Notes under the pieces: model-generated
What the model saw: the letters and a program-made list of their open reading frames with translations, nothing else
What the model was told of the DNA's origin: nothing
Database searches by the model: none
Made by a program: the position numbers and the translations under genes
Origin: Shewanella psychropiezotolerans
GTDB taxonomy: Bacteria > Pseudomonadota > Gammaproteobacteria > Enterobacterales > Shewanellaceae
Assembly (NCBI RefSeq): GCF_007197555.1
Contig: NZ_CP041614.1
Location: 5,262,001 to 5,326,000 of the forward strand
Direction of reading: 5' to 3'
DNA length: 64,000 nucleotides
Shown: positions 36,659 through 45,105 of the stretch, piece by piece
Layout of the letters: each line of letters begins with the position of its first letter
Numbering within the stretch: position 1 is the stretch's first letter

Positions 36659-38126
36659 ATGACTAAATATGGCGATGAAATATCCAGTTCTACTCAGCTC
36701 AGTATCGATAGTCATGCGGATTTCTTACCGGAAAATAAACTCCTGCTCAATGCGGTGGGGAAGGCATCTACGGATTCGATCTTAAGGGTAATGCCGTGTT
36801 CATTAACCCTGCCGCCGAGAGAATGACCGGCTGGATGAATGTGGAATTATTGGGACGTAATATTCATGACTGCCATCACCATAGTCATGCCGATGGCAGT
36901 CACTACCCCCAAGAAGATTGCCCTATTTACAATACCTTACATGATGGTATTGCCCGAGAGACGAGTCAGGATGTGTTCTGGCGAAAAGACGGCAGCAGCT
37001 TTCCGGTTCACTACACCTCTACCCCTGTCTATAAAGATGGCGAGCTCGTCGGTGTGGTCGCGATATTTCGTGATATTAGTATTCAGAAGCAAACCGAAGA
37101 CTCTTTGAGGCAAGCCTTAGAGCAAGTTCAGGCCCTATCGGAGAAACTCACCAATGAGAATCACTATCTGCTAGCCGAGCTGGCCGACAGAACCGGAGAT
37201 GTGGGTATATCCGGAGAGAGCCAGATCATTCAACAAATGATCCGGCAGATAAAACTGGTCGCCAATACCAAGAGTACCGTACTTATCTGTGGTGAAAACG
37301 GCACGGGTAAGGAGCTGGTAGCACGCAACCTGCATAGACTCAGTGATCGCAGCGATAAGCCCATGGTGAGTGTTAATTGCGCCGCATTTTCAACGTCACT
37401 GCTTGAGAGTGAGCTGTTTGGTCATGAGAAGGGGGCTTTCACTGGTGCCACCAGCCGTCGCAAGGGCCGTTTCGAACTCGCGAATAATGGCACCCTGTTT
37501 CTCGATGAAGTCGCCGAATTGAGTCTGGAGGCTCAGTCTAAGTTACTCAGAGTCATACAAGAGCATGAATTTGAGCGGGTCGGCAGCAGTACAAGCATCA
37601 AGGTCGACATCAGGCTGGTCGCAGCCACACACCATGATCTACTCAAGCGTGTTGAGTCAGGCTTATTCAGGATGGATCTCTATTATCGTCTCAATGTCTT
37701 TCCCATCAAGGTCCCCCTCTTAGAGAGCGCCCGGACGACATTCCCCAGTTAATCAGCGATATTGTCACGGACTTGAATAGAAAACTCGGCAAAAAAATCA
37801 AAGGCGTCAGTAAACAAGGCCTCAAAAACCTGCTGGCCTACTCCTGGCCGGGTAATGTCAGGGAGTTACAGAACGTACTCGAGCGATTCAGTATTCTGAG
37901 CCATAGTCCCATACTTCAGATCCCCAAGATAAACACCCAAGAGCCCGAAAATCTTGTCAAATATGGCAAAACCTTAGATCAAGTCGAAGCCGAGCATATC
38001 AGACAGACACTGCAACAGCTTAACTGGCGCATCTCCGGCCCCAAAGGCGCAGCGGCCATACTGGGCTTGCCACCGAGTACCTTGAGATCCCGCATGAAAA
38101 AACTCATGATAATACGTGCGGTATAG
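36659..38126 (+). pseudogene. Sigma-54 dependent activator (PAS-AAA-Fis) with two frameshifts
   Basis: Three frames together encode one enhancer-binding protein of about 489 residues. Part 1 (from the ATG at 36659) reads MTKYGDEISSSTQ up to LLNAVG. Part 2 (36761-37715) covers the PAS domain with a His/Cys-rich [16 protein letters not shown] segment, a coiled coil and the AAA domain (GENGTGKE Walker A, GAFTGA sigma-54 contact loop). Part 3 (37718-38126) has WPGNVREL and a Fis-type helix-turn-helix. The breaks fall in GGGG at 36757-36760 and CCCCC at 37713-37717. One added base at each gives [12 protein letters not shown] and [12 protein letters not shown], as the family demands. Probably an intact gene with undercalled homopolymers. 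It lies just upstream of ccoG, its likely target. Confidence 0.85.
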
Positions 38127-38137
38127 AATTAACTCAC

Positions 38138-38210
38138 TCAGCCCCCGAGTACACTAAGATCTTGTATGAAAAGAAACTAAACATAATACGTGCGGTATAG
38201 AACTAGCTCA
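38138..38210 (+). repeat. Diverged second copy of the activator 3' end
   Basis: CCGAGTACACTAAGATCTTGTATGAAAAG and the following ATAATACGTGCGGTATAGAA repeat 38068-38135, the last part of the activator gene with its stop codon (only parts quoted). The copy has substitutions and small indels, so it is old. It lies between the activator and the palindrome upstream of ccoG. Confidence 0.7.
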
Positions 38211-38230
38211 AAAAATAAACCGCCATTTTG

Positions 38231-38262
38231 CACGATATATCACGATAACGTGATATATCGTG
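38231..38262. promoter_or_regulatory. 32-bp palindrome upstream of ccoG, candidate activator site
   Basis: CACGATATATCACG (38231-38244) and CGTGATATATCGTG (38249-38262) are perfect 14-bp inverted arms around ATAA. The centre is about 90 bp upstream of the -12 element of the sigma-54 promoter at 38325-38340, the usual distance for an enhancer-binding protein site. Confidence 0.75.
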
Positions 38263-38324
38263 ACCCACAAATTAACCTAAGAATTTAAACAACTAATTAT
38301 CAACTAGTTAAACGCGTCTAATTC

Positions 38325-38340
38325 TGGCCTTACTCTTGCT
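38325..38340 (+). promoter_or_regulatory. Sigma-54 promoter of ccoG
   Basis: TGGCCTTACTCTTGCT has the invariant GG (-24) and GC (-12) dinucleotides at the required 10-bp spacing, plus the TTGC of the -12 box. It lies 45-60 bp before the ccoG start. Confidence 0.75.
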
Positions 38341-38369
38341 ATAGCTGAAGTACTTTATGTGAGAGTAAG

Positions 38370-39881
38370 TTGTCGGAACCAAACATGAAAAACAAGATCC
38401 ATTCATCATCTATAAACCCTATATCTCTAAAGGCTGGGGCCGAAGTACAAATATCTCCTGCTGTGGATAACACCAGTCAAACTATTGCTATAAAACAGAT
38501 CCCATCCATATCGAAACCAGTAAATAGTAAGATCCATATCAGGGAACAGAAAGGATATTTCCAACGACTGAGAACCAGCCTAAATAGCCTGCTTATCGCC
38601 GCATTCTTTCTGCTGCCCTTGATTCAATACCAAGGCCGACAAGCCGTCTTATTCGATCTCAATGAACAACAGTTTTATTTTTTCGGTACCACACTCTGGC
38701 CACAGGACTTTACCCTTCTGGCCTGGATATTTATCACGGCGGCATTTCTGTTGTTTTTTATCACCGCCTTTCTTGGGCGAGTCTGGTGTGGATACCTCTG
38801 CCCACAAACCGCCTGGACATTCATCTATGTCTGGATAGAGAACCGTATCGAGGGCGGTCACAATAAGCGCCGAGTGCTGGATAAAAGTCGATGGAATCGA
38901 GACAAGATAATCAAACGCACCAGCAAACATCTTCTTTGGGGGCTGATAGCCCTGCTGACAGGCTGTGGTTTTATCGCTTACTTTGTTCCGGCCACCAGCG
39001 TCTACCCACAAATATTCAGCTTCAGTGCCAGCCCTATGCTCGCTGCCTGGGTATGGTTTTTTGCTATCTGTACCTACATCAATGCCGCTTGGATGCGAGA
39101 GATGGTATGCCTGCACTTATGCCCCTATGCCAGATTTCAATCTGCCATGTTTGACGCCAATACGATCACAGTAGCTTATGACCCCAATCGTGGAGAGTCC
39201 CGTGGACCAAGAAAGCGCAAACAAGCCACCGAGCTGGGTGACTGTGTCGACTGTAACTTGTGTGTCGATGTGTGTCCCACAGGAATAGACATACGTAACG
39301 GCCTCCAATACGAATGCATCAACTGCGGCGCCTGTATCGATGCCTGTGATCAGACCATGGACAAATTTGGCTATGCACGCAATCTCATCGGCTATCGCAG
39401 CGAGAATCATCTGAGGGGCCAGAACAACAAGCCTCTGACTTCACTTAAGTTCTTAGGCTACGGTATCGCTGCCATGGTGATGCTCTCGGTGGTTTTTTTG
39501 GATATTTACCTGAAGAAAGATATTCAGCTCAACGTGATAAGAGACAGGCAGAGCCTCTACCGTGAGACTCTGGATGATAAAATTGAAAACAGTTACACCC
39601 TCAAGGTACGTAACAAGACCCAAAGTGAGAAACACTATCGTTTGTCTCTGTCAGGTGACAGGTCCTACAGTCTGCAGCGAAGCGTAGAGCTCAAGGTCAA
39701 GGCGGGTGAACAACTTACCTATCCTCTCACTGTGTATAGCCAGACTAGCCAAGTCATAGACCAGGGCACACCTGATGCGCGTCAGATGAGCTCTGGAATG
39801 ACCAGAATAGTATTTCAACTCATAGATACCCAAGATCCCAGCAACCAGATATCTCAGGACTCTAATTTCTTCACCCCATAA
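38370..39881 (+). CDS. ccoG: Cytochrome cbb3 oxidase accessory protein CcoG
   Basis: A 498-503 residue membrane protein of the CcoG/FixG/RdxA family, which reduces Cu(II) during cbb3 oxidase assembly. It has about five transmembrane helices, the membrane motif FLGRVWCGYLCPQTAW, and two ferredoxin-type 4Fe-4S sites: CVDCNLCVDVCP and CINCGACIDACD. A C-terminal Ig-like periplasmic domain follows (about 400-500). The N-terminus is about 60 residues longer than usual. The start is a TTG at 38370 or the ATG at 38385. The gene has a sigma-54 promoter and palindrome upstream and the sigma-54 activator as neighbour. No other cco gene is near, so it is a separate or second copy. Confidence 0.9.
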   Translation: MSEPNMKNKIHSSSINPISLKAGAEVQISPAVDNTSQTIAIKQIPSISKPVNSKIHIREQKGYFQRLRTSLNSLLIAAFFLLPLIQYQGRQAVLFDLNEQQFYFFGTTLWPQDFTLLAWIFITAAFLLFFITAFLGRVWCGYLCPQTAWTFIYVWIENRIEGGHNKRRVLDKSRWNRDKIIKRTSKHLLWGLIALLTGCGFIAYFVPATSVYPQIFSFSASPMLAAWVWFFAICTYINAAWMREMVCLHLCPYARFQSAMFDANTITVAYDPNRGESRGPRKRKQATELGDCVDCNLCVDVCPTGIDIRNGLQYECINCGACIDACDQTMDKFGYARNLIGYRSENHLRGQNNKPLTSLKFLGYGIAAMVMLSVVFLDIYLKKDIQLNVIRDRQSLYRETLDDKIENSYTLKVRNKTQSEKHYRLSLSGDRSYSLQRSVELKVKAGEQLTYPLTVYSQTSQVIDQGTPDARQMSSGMTRIVFQLIDTQDPSNQISQDSNFFTP

Positions 39882-39916
39882 AAACCAACCAAACCCCAAC
39901 TTAAACACAACAAATC

Positions 39917-39943
39917 ACCCGCTAGCCGAATTGGCTGGCGGGT
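39917..39943 (+). terminator. Terminator of ccoG
   Basis: ACCCGCTAGCC (39917-39927) pairs with GGCTGGCGGGT (39933-39943), 11 bp with one T-G wobble and a 5-nt loop. The tail ATTATCC is poor in T. Confidence 0.65.
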
Positions 39944-40076
39944 ATTATCCCGTCTAGATCCTACGTCAGCAAACCACACTAGAGCTACAACTCTAAATTT
40001 AACATACTGTTAGGCTAAGTTAGAAATGTGACCGGTTTCACGTTTTTTGTTGACCTGATGCCATTTTTAGCACTAA

Positions 40077-40093
40077 TCTAAACGCCTGTTTGA
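40077..40093 (+). promoter_or_regulatory. Candidate PsrA/fatty-acid regulator box before fadD
   Basis: TCTAAACGCCTGTTTGA is a near-dyad (AAAC-N4-GTTT with flanking T and A), like the sites of PsrA, the fatty-acid-responsive TetR regulator of Shewanella and Pseudomonas. It lies 69 bp upstream of the fadD start. Confidence 0.4.
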
Positions 40094-40161
40094 TTTTTGA
40101 AGCTGCCGGGGTTAGCCAATCATACCCACCAGCATTCGCTTAATTCATAAGGGCTCAACCT

Positions 40162-41760
40162 ATGGCATACGATTCAGATTCAACACTCGACCTCACTCAA
40201 TACCCATCACTCATAGAGCTGATAGAAACGGCGAGTGAGAAATATGCAGATAAAACGGCTTATGCCTGTTTAGGCCATCACGCAAGTTTCAGTGAAATTG
40301 AACGTGACTCTCGCTATTTTGCCGCCTACCTGCAGAGTATTTCGGGTCTTAAGCCCGGTGATCGTATTGCCATACAGCTGCCCAACATTATCCAATATGT
40401 TATCGCCGCTTACGGTGCCATTCGCGCTGGCATGGTGTTAGTAAACACTAACCCCTTGTATACCGAGCGCGAGCTGACCCATCAATATAATGATTCAGGC
40501 GCTAAGGTGTTAGTGGTGCTGTCGGATCTACTGCCAAGCCTGGTGAATGTGGTTGCCAACACAGGAATAGACACGGTAATTTCGACCCATGCGGCGGATC
40601 TACTGGCACCTCAGGCCCAACCGCAAGTCTCATATACGGCCCATAAATTCTTAGATGTTCTGGCCCAGGGCGAGAGCCTGCCATTCGAGCGATTCAGCAC
40701 CAATTTAGACACCTTAGCCGCTCTGCAATACACAGGAGGCACTACAGGCCTGTCGAAGGGTGCCATGCTCAGCCACAGCAATCTCATCGCCAATGCCATG
40801 CAGATTAAGTCACGCTTAAGCGATAAACTCGTGGAAGGCGAAGAGATATTTGTCGCCCCGCTTCCCGTCTATCATATCTACGCCTTCATGATAAACCTGG
40901 TGCTCTATTTCGAGCGCGGCTGTTGTTCGGTATTGGTGCCTAACCCCAGAGATATCGCCTCTCTTATCAAGACACTCTCAGACTATAAATTTACCGGTTT
41001 CGCCGGGCTCAACACCCTGTTTGTCGGCCTATGTCATCAACCCGAATTTAAGGCGTTAGATTTTAGTCACCTCAAGGTCACCATCTCGGGTGGCACCGCC
41101 CTAACCCAAGCCGCTGCTGGCATGTGGAAAGAGACAACGAACTGCACCATATCCGAAGGTTACGGCCTATCTGAAACGTCTCCCGTTGTCTCACTCAATG
41201 CACCGGGCCTCGAACAACTGGGGACTATCGGTAAACCAGTCATAGGCACTAAGGTCAAGATTCTCGATAATGATGATAATGAAGTACCTCAGGGCGAGAC
41301 TGGCGAACTGGCAGTGAAGGGCCCTCAGGTGATGAGTGGCTACTGGAACAAGCCAGAGGAAACCGCCCAGGTGATGACAGATGACGGTTACTTTAAGACT
41401 GGCGACATAGCCCTTGCCACCCCAGATGGTCTGCACAAGATAGTCGACCGTAAGAAAGATATGATTATCGTGTCAGGTTTCAACGTCTACCCGAACGAAG
41501 TGGAAGATGTACTGGCCAACCATGAAGCTGTGCTCGAATGTGCCGTCATAGGCGTAGCCGATGAGCGAGCCGGCGAAGCGGTAAAAGCCGTGATTGTACT
41601 GGCGGATCAACACAGTGACCCAGAAGCCGCAAAAGCCGCCATCATCTCCTACTGCAAAGAGCAATTAACCGCCTATAAGGTACCTAAACAGATAGTGTTT
41701 ATGTCTGCCCTACCAAAGTCGACGGTAGGTAAGATTTTAAGAAGAGAGTTAAGGAAGTAA
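40162..41760 (+). CDS. fadD: Long-chain fatty acid--CoA ligase
   Basis: A 532-residue acyl-CoA synthetase of the AMP-binding superfamily. It activates fatty acids with ATP and CoA for beta-oxidation or phospholipid use. Motifs are the P-loop YTGGTTGLSKGAMLSH, YGLSETSP in the middle, the adenylate loop YFKTGDIA and DRKKDMIIVSGFNVYPNEVE of the hinge region. Length is close to other FadD proteins. It is a single gene with a possible PsrA site upstream and a 26-bp palindrome after its stop codon, shared with the convergent hydrolase gene. Confidence 0.92.
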   Translation: MAYDSDSTLDLTQYPSLIELIETASEKYADKTAYACLGHHASFSEIERDSRYFAAYLQSISGLKPGDRIAIQLPNIIQYVIAAYGAIRAGMVLVNTNPLYTERELTHQYNDSGAKVLVVLSDLLPSLVNVVANTGIDTVISTHAADLLAPQAQPQVSYTAHKFLDVLAQGESLPFERFSTNLDTLAALQYTGGTTGLSKGAMLSHSNLIANAMQIKSRLSDKLVEGEEIFVAPLPVYHIYAFMINLVLYFERGCCSVLVPNPRDIASLIKTLSDYKFTGFAGLNTLFVGLCHQPEFKALDFSHLKVTISGGTALTQAAAGMWKETTNCTISEGYGLSETSPVVSLNAPGLEQLGTIGKPVIGTKVKILDNDDNEVPQGETGELAVKGPQVMSGYWNKPEETAQVMTDDGYFKTGDIALATPDGLHKIVDRKKDMIIVSGFNVYPNEVEDVLANHEAVLECAVIGVADERAGEAVKAVIVLADQHSDPEAAKAAIISYCKEQLTAYKVPKQIVFMSALPKSTVGKILRRELRK

Positions 41761-41775
41761 GCAGCATAGGTTCGA

Positions 41776-41801
41776 GTTCCTAGGTTCTAGAACCTAGGAA
41801 C
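41776..41801. repeat. CTAG-rich palindromic repeat, copy 6 (perfect 26-bp palindrome)
   Basis: The half-site GTTCCTAGGTTCT is followed directly by its exact inverse complement, giving a loop-free 26-bp palindrome between the convergent fadD and hydrolase genes. It is the best-preserved member of a family with at least seven copies in the window. Confidence 0.8.
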
Positions 41802-41808
41802 GAGGAAC

Positions 41809-42876
41809 TCAAATCCCTTCTAGCCACTGCTTGATAACCGGCCTGACATCCGGGTTAACCACTATGCCCATATGACTCAACCCGGGTAATAGCTTCACCT
41901 CAGCTTTATCATTATCCGGCAATGTGCTCGAGATAAGCGCTTGGTATTTATCGGCGAACATGGTTTCGTCAGCACTCCCTGCCAACAAGAGTAGTGGCTG
42001 AGTGATCGCACCGAGATCTTTTGTATAATCCCGTGGTGAAAATGAGGCATTGAGCCGATAAGAATAAGCCAGTGTCTCTGTGCCGTTGCGAACGGCTGCG
42101 GGCATATTGAACTCGATGCTGGTGAGATAATCTAAACGATGAATGCCAATATTATTGAGCATACTCAAGCCTATGATCCTAGCGGTATAAGGCTTGGCCC
42201 AGCCACCGGCATTTGGCCTGGTCGTCGGGGCATTGTAGAAGATGAAAGGTGCCAGCAGCAGGTAGGCATCGGCCTGATTTCCGTACTCGCCTCCGGCGAA
42301 GCGTATGGCTAAGCCGCCGCCGGAAGAATGCCCCCCCATGATAATTGAACTCTTCTTAACATCTTTTAATTCAGCATCTTGTTTCAGCTGGCCAATCAGA
42401 TCCGCCAGATCATCTTCGAACTGACCTATGTAATCGATATCCCCTCGCCTCACGGGACTCACGCCATGGCCCCGCAGATCCGGCGTCACCACCTGTGCCT
42501 GCCCCTGCTCGCTGATATATTTAGCCAGAGGGAAAAACTGCTGACTGTGCCAACCAGAGCCATGAAGCAGAATCAGCACCTTGTTGGAATCGCTGGGATA
42601 ATAGCGATAATCCAGAGACGTACCATCACGGGCGGTATATGCCTCGAGTTCAGGCATGTCGCTATAGTCGAGCTTCATCTCGGAAAAATCGATACCTTGG
42701 TCCACAATATCCCCTTGCTCTATCGAGCCAGCTTTACTCATAACAGTCCCATTCACACCAGCCGTATCTTCGGCAGCATCGGGCCCACCAAAGTAGACAA
42801 GCCCGAAGGCTATACCCAAGTAGATGAGAATAGAGATACTCACCGAAATAAAAATCCGTTTTAATATTTTCGACAT
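41809..42876 (-). CDS. Alpha/beta hydrolase, lysophospholipase-like
   Basis: A 355-residue protein with an N-terminal membrane anchor (about residues 8-30, ISVSISILIYLGIAFGLVYF). It carries a serine hydrolase fold: LILLHGSGWHSQQF oxyanion region, nucleophile elbow GGHSSGGG, acidic residue in LLLAGSADETMF and histidine in LPGLSHMGI. It resembles the monoacylglycerol lipase/lysophospholipase group and is probably fixed to the inner membrane facing the periplasm. The substrate is unknown. It converges on fadD, which could point to lipid recycling, but no operon or regulation links the two. Confidence 0.85.
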   Translation of the reverse strand: MSKILKRIFISVSISILIYLGIAFGLVYFGGPDAAEDTAGVNGTVMSKAGSIEQGDIVDQGIDFSEMKLDYSDMPELEAYTARDGTSLDYRYYPSDSNKVLILLHGSGWHSQQFFPLAKYISEQGQAQVVTPDLRGHGVSPVRRGDIDYIGQFEDDLADLIGQLKQDAELKDVKKSSIIMGGHSSGGGLAIRFAGGEYGNQADAYLLLAPFIFYNAPTTRPNAGGWAKPYTARIIGLSMLNNIGIHRLDYLTSIEFNMPAAVRNGTETLAYSYRLNASFSPRDYTKDLGAITQPLLLLAGSADETMFADKYQALISSTLPDNDKAEVKLLPGLSHMGIVVNPDVRPVIKQWLEGI

Positions 42877-43148
42877 AATTTTTTATCTTTGAATTAACTG
42901 AAATTAAGAGTGACTGTATACAGATACATAATGTCGCCATAGCCTGACAAGTTCAATCACAAGTTTGGTTCGCTTCAAATGAAGCTTAATGACATTTTTT
43001 GGTTTAGCTTCTCCCCGTGGTCCTCTGTGTTCTCCGTGGTGAATAGCCTTTGTTATCCTCGAAGGTATGACAGTCCAATCTTTTCTTATGCCTGTGGCAT
43101 AATGGCATTCAGTAGATAACTAGATAACTAGATAACAGAGTAGTGATA
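42877..43148. other. Intergenic region with short tandem repeat
   Basis: No gene is seen. Near 43110 there are three tandem copies of AGATAACT(AG), just upstream of the next gene and near its likely promoter. Confidence 0.4.
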
Positions 43149-43418
43149 ATGTACAACCAGCAAGAAAGCTACATGACTAAAGAAACATTAATTGAAACTG
43201 TCGAGAATCAGATCGTCGACGGTGAACCAAAAAAGGTAAAAGAAACCTTGATGCGTTTAGTCATGACAGGAACACCGCGTGAAGAAGCGATTCAATGGAT
43301 AGCCTGCGCGCTGGCTGTCGAAATCTTCGATGTCATGAAACATGAAGCCTCTTTTAACGCAAAGCGTTATGACCAACATTTGGATGAATTACCTAATATG
43401 GACTGGTTAGACGATTAA
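43149..43418 (+). CDS. Small conserved hypothetical protein
   Basis: An 89-residue acidic protein with no signal peptide or membrane segment. Conserved-looking segments are VKETLMRLVMTGTPREEAIQ, then IACALAVEIFDVMKHE and LDELPNMDWLDD at the end. I believe similar proteins occur across Shewanella, but I recognise no named family. The predicted fold is mostly helical. Starts at 43143 (GTG), 43149 (ATG) or 43173 (ATG) are possible. Confidence 0.65.
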   Translation: MYNQQESYMTKETLIETVENQIVDGEPKKVKETLMRLVMTGTPREEAIQWIACALAVEIFDVMKHEASFNAKRYDQHLDELPNMDWLDD

Positions 43419-43487
43419 CAAAGTTAGCTAGCCTTCGAATGAAGGCTTATTACATTTTCAATTCGTATATTTGGTGTCAGGTAGGTT

Positions 43488-43617
43488 GTTGAAGGTCGTA
43501 CCTTCTTGATAACCTACCGCTTCCCAGCGGGGTATGTGCAGATACTTCTGCGAGACGCCGCGAGTAGTCCCTGTAGGCTCTGCCAAAACATCCTTGTTTT
43601 GGAAGCTCGCAGCCTAT
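43488..43617. repeat. Dispersed repeat next to the IS element
   Basis: On the reverse strand this reads AAACAAGGATG..., CGTCTCGCAGAAGTATCTGC and CGGTAGGTTATCAAGAAGG. Related sequence occurs at about 11795-11945 and 46295-46450. The IS110-type element begins exactly at its edge. Confidence 0.55.
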
Positions 43618-43630
43618 ATGGACCCATCCC

Positions 43631-43887
43631 GTTTGCAAGACATTTGATATCAATTTTGAGAAGAGTTCATTGCACCCATATATTCGGCCTATTTATGAGG
43701 TTAACCTCTGGCCCTGATGGATATGTGCCCTCTACTTTCCTGATCATCTACACGGCTTCTTTAGAGCCCTTGCGGCTGTTAGGTTTTAAGTAGAGCAGTC
43801 TGACTGTCTCATCATCAAATCAAGTGTCATAGCAACTTGCTGGTATGTTTTACGCTAACTCGTTTCGTCTTACTCTAGGACTAACTG
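43631..43887 (-). ncRNA. Candidate bridge/seek RNA region of the IS element
   Basis: A 257-bp non-coding stretch between the inner edge of one terminal repeat and the recombinase stop codon. In IS1111-group elements this position encodes the guide RNA that directs insertion. The open frame crossing it (43506-43793) spans the element boundary and is not a gene. The RNA's ends and loops cannot be placed by eye. Confidence 0.45.
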
Positions 43888-44904
43888 CTACGCAAATGTC
43901 CTATATTCATCTTCCCTAGCGGCGATAGCCCAGGTTATTCTTGCAAGCTTGTTAGCCACTGCAACACAGGCCTTATTAAACCCCTTTCTTTCTGCCAAAG
44001 CGTATGCCCAGCGGCTCAACCTATCTTGTTTGCCCCCGCAGTCCTGCAAGACCGCTCTTGCTCCATGTATAAACAAAGTTCGTAAATAGGCATTGCCTCT
44101 TTTGCTTATCCCTAGCAGGTTATCTTTGCCGCCACTGCTATGTTGTCTTGGCACTAAGCCACACCAAGCTGAGAAGTGCCTGCCATTGGAGAAGTCTTTT
44201 CCTTCCCCTACCGCTGCGTAAAAAGCTGTCGAAGTGACAGGACCAATACCTGGAGATGTCTCTATACGCAAGCAAACAGGGTTTGTATTTCTCTCTTCTA
44301 CTATCTGCGTATCACAGCTTTTTAGGCGTTTCTCGATGTCGGTAAACTCTTCATGCAACTGATTGAATATGTATCGTCCTTTCACTGTCAGTTCATTGTT
44401 CTCATCAGATAAAATGTCAGGAAAAGCTGTCCTAAAGGCCGCTGTGCTTTTTGCTATTACGATGCCGTATTCTGCCAGCATGCCTCTAACCTGGTTGACT
44501 AAGGCGGTAGACTGTTTGTTTAGACGTTCCCTCATTCGGTGAAGCATCTGTACATCCTGCTGCTCGACAGGCTTTGGCTGTACGAAGCGCATATTTGGTC
44601 TTTGAGCTGCCTCTGCTATTGTAAGCGCATCGTTATAATCATTTTTATTACCAGGCCTGTATGGAATGACGTATTGAGGGGCTATCAATTTGACTTCATG
44701 GCCTACCTTTTGAAACTCTCTAGCCCAGTAATTCGCTCCACCACAAGCCTCCATGACAACAAGGCTAGGTTCTACTTGTGCAAAAAAATGAATTAAATCT
44801 TTACGCTTAATCATCTTCTTTTTGACAAGTTTTCCTGCTTTATTCACGCCAACAAAATGGAAAACAGACTTTGCGATATCTAAACCAATTGTAGTAATCT
44901 TCAT
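43888..44904 (-). CDS. IS110 family DEDD recombinase (transposase)
   Basis: A 338-residue recombinase, full length. The N-terminal RuvC-like domain has the acidic residues in TIGLDIAKSVFHF, VVMEACGGANYWA and GNKNDYNDALTIAEAA. The C-terminal Transposase_20 domain has IETSPGIGPVTSTAFYA, FSAWCGLVPRQHSSGGK and a conserved serine region. The enzyme performs RNA-guided insertion and excision in this family. I chose the ATG at 44904 (MKITTIGLD); the frame continues 29 codons upstream through the terminal inverted repeat, so the longer form is unlikely. It appears intact. Confidence 0.92.
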   Translation of the reverse strand: MKITTIGLDIAKSVFHFVGVNKAGKLVKKKMIKRKDLIHFFAQVEPSLVVMEACGGANYWAREFQKVGHEVKLIAPQYVIPYRPGNKNDYNDALTIAEAAQRPNMRFVQPKPVEQQDVQMLHRMRERLNKQSTALVNQVRGMLAEYGIVIAKSTAAFRTAFPDILSDENNELTVKGRYIFNQLHEEFTDIEKRLKSCDTQIVEERNTNPVCLRIETSPGIGPVTSTAFYAAVGEGKDFSNGRHFSAWCGLVPRQHSSGGKDNLLGISKRGNAYLRTLFIHGARAVLQDCGGKQDRLSRWAYALAERKGFNKACVAVANKLARITWAIAAREDEYRTFA

Positions 44905-45004
44905 GGTGGACCCGTCCTCTTTCTGATGAGTTGTAGCAACTTCATCGTGGCCCATTGTGAGGCCGATTAAAAGGGGATGGGTCCATTCCATTATCTACAC
45001 TGGG

Positions 45005-45057
45005 TTATTCAAAATAAGGTTATTTATTTAACCTTATCTGTACACAATTTTGAATAA
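45005..45057. terminator. Nested inverted repeats between IS element and DUF2000 gene
   Basis: Outer arms TTATTCAAAAT (45005-45015) and ATTTTGAATAA (45047-45057) are perfect. They enclose inner arms ATAAGGTTA (45014-45022) and TAACCTTAT (45029-45037). It lies 50-100 bp after the DUF2000 stop codon and just outside the IS end, so it may be a terminator or part of the IS target. Confidence 0.5.
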
Positions 45058-45105
45058 TGAGACCTACCTAATTCGCTACGCCCCCTTTGTTGCTTGCTGG
45101 AAGCG

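Larger units (their letters stand above)
43618..44986 (-). mobile_element. IS110-family element, IS1111 group layout
   Basis: ATGGACCCATCCC (43618-43630) and GGGATGGGTCCAT (44974-44986) are perfect 13-bp inverted repeats flanking a DEDD recombinase gene, 1369 bp in all. Inverted repeats near the ends and a long non-coding region after the recombinase gene (43631-43887) fit the IS1111 group, whose guide (bridge/seek) RNA is encoded there. The exact ends may lie a few bases outside the repeats. No target duplication was seen, as expected for IS110 elements. Confidence 0.75.

Noticed and set aside
43506..43793. 95-codon plus-strand open frame
   Set aside because: It crosses the IS element's terminal repeat from flanking repeat DNA into the candidate guide-RNA region, so it cannot be an ancestral gene.
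44905..44991. 29-codon extension of the IS110 recombinase
   Set aside because: It runs through the terminal inverted repeat; the family start is MKITTIGLD.
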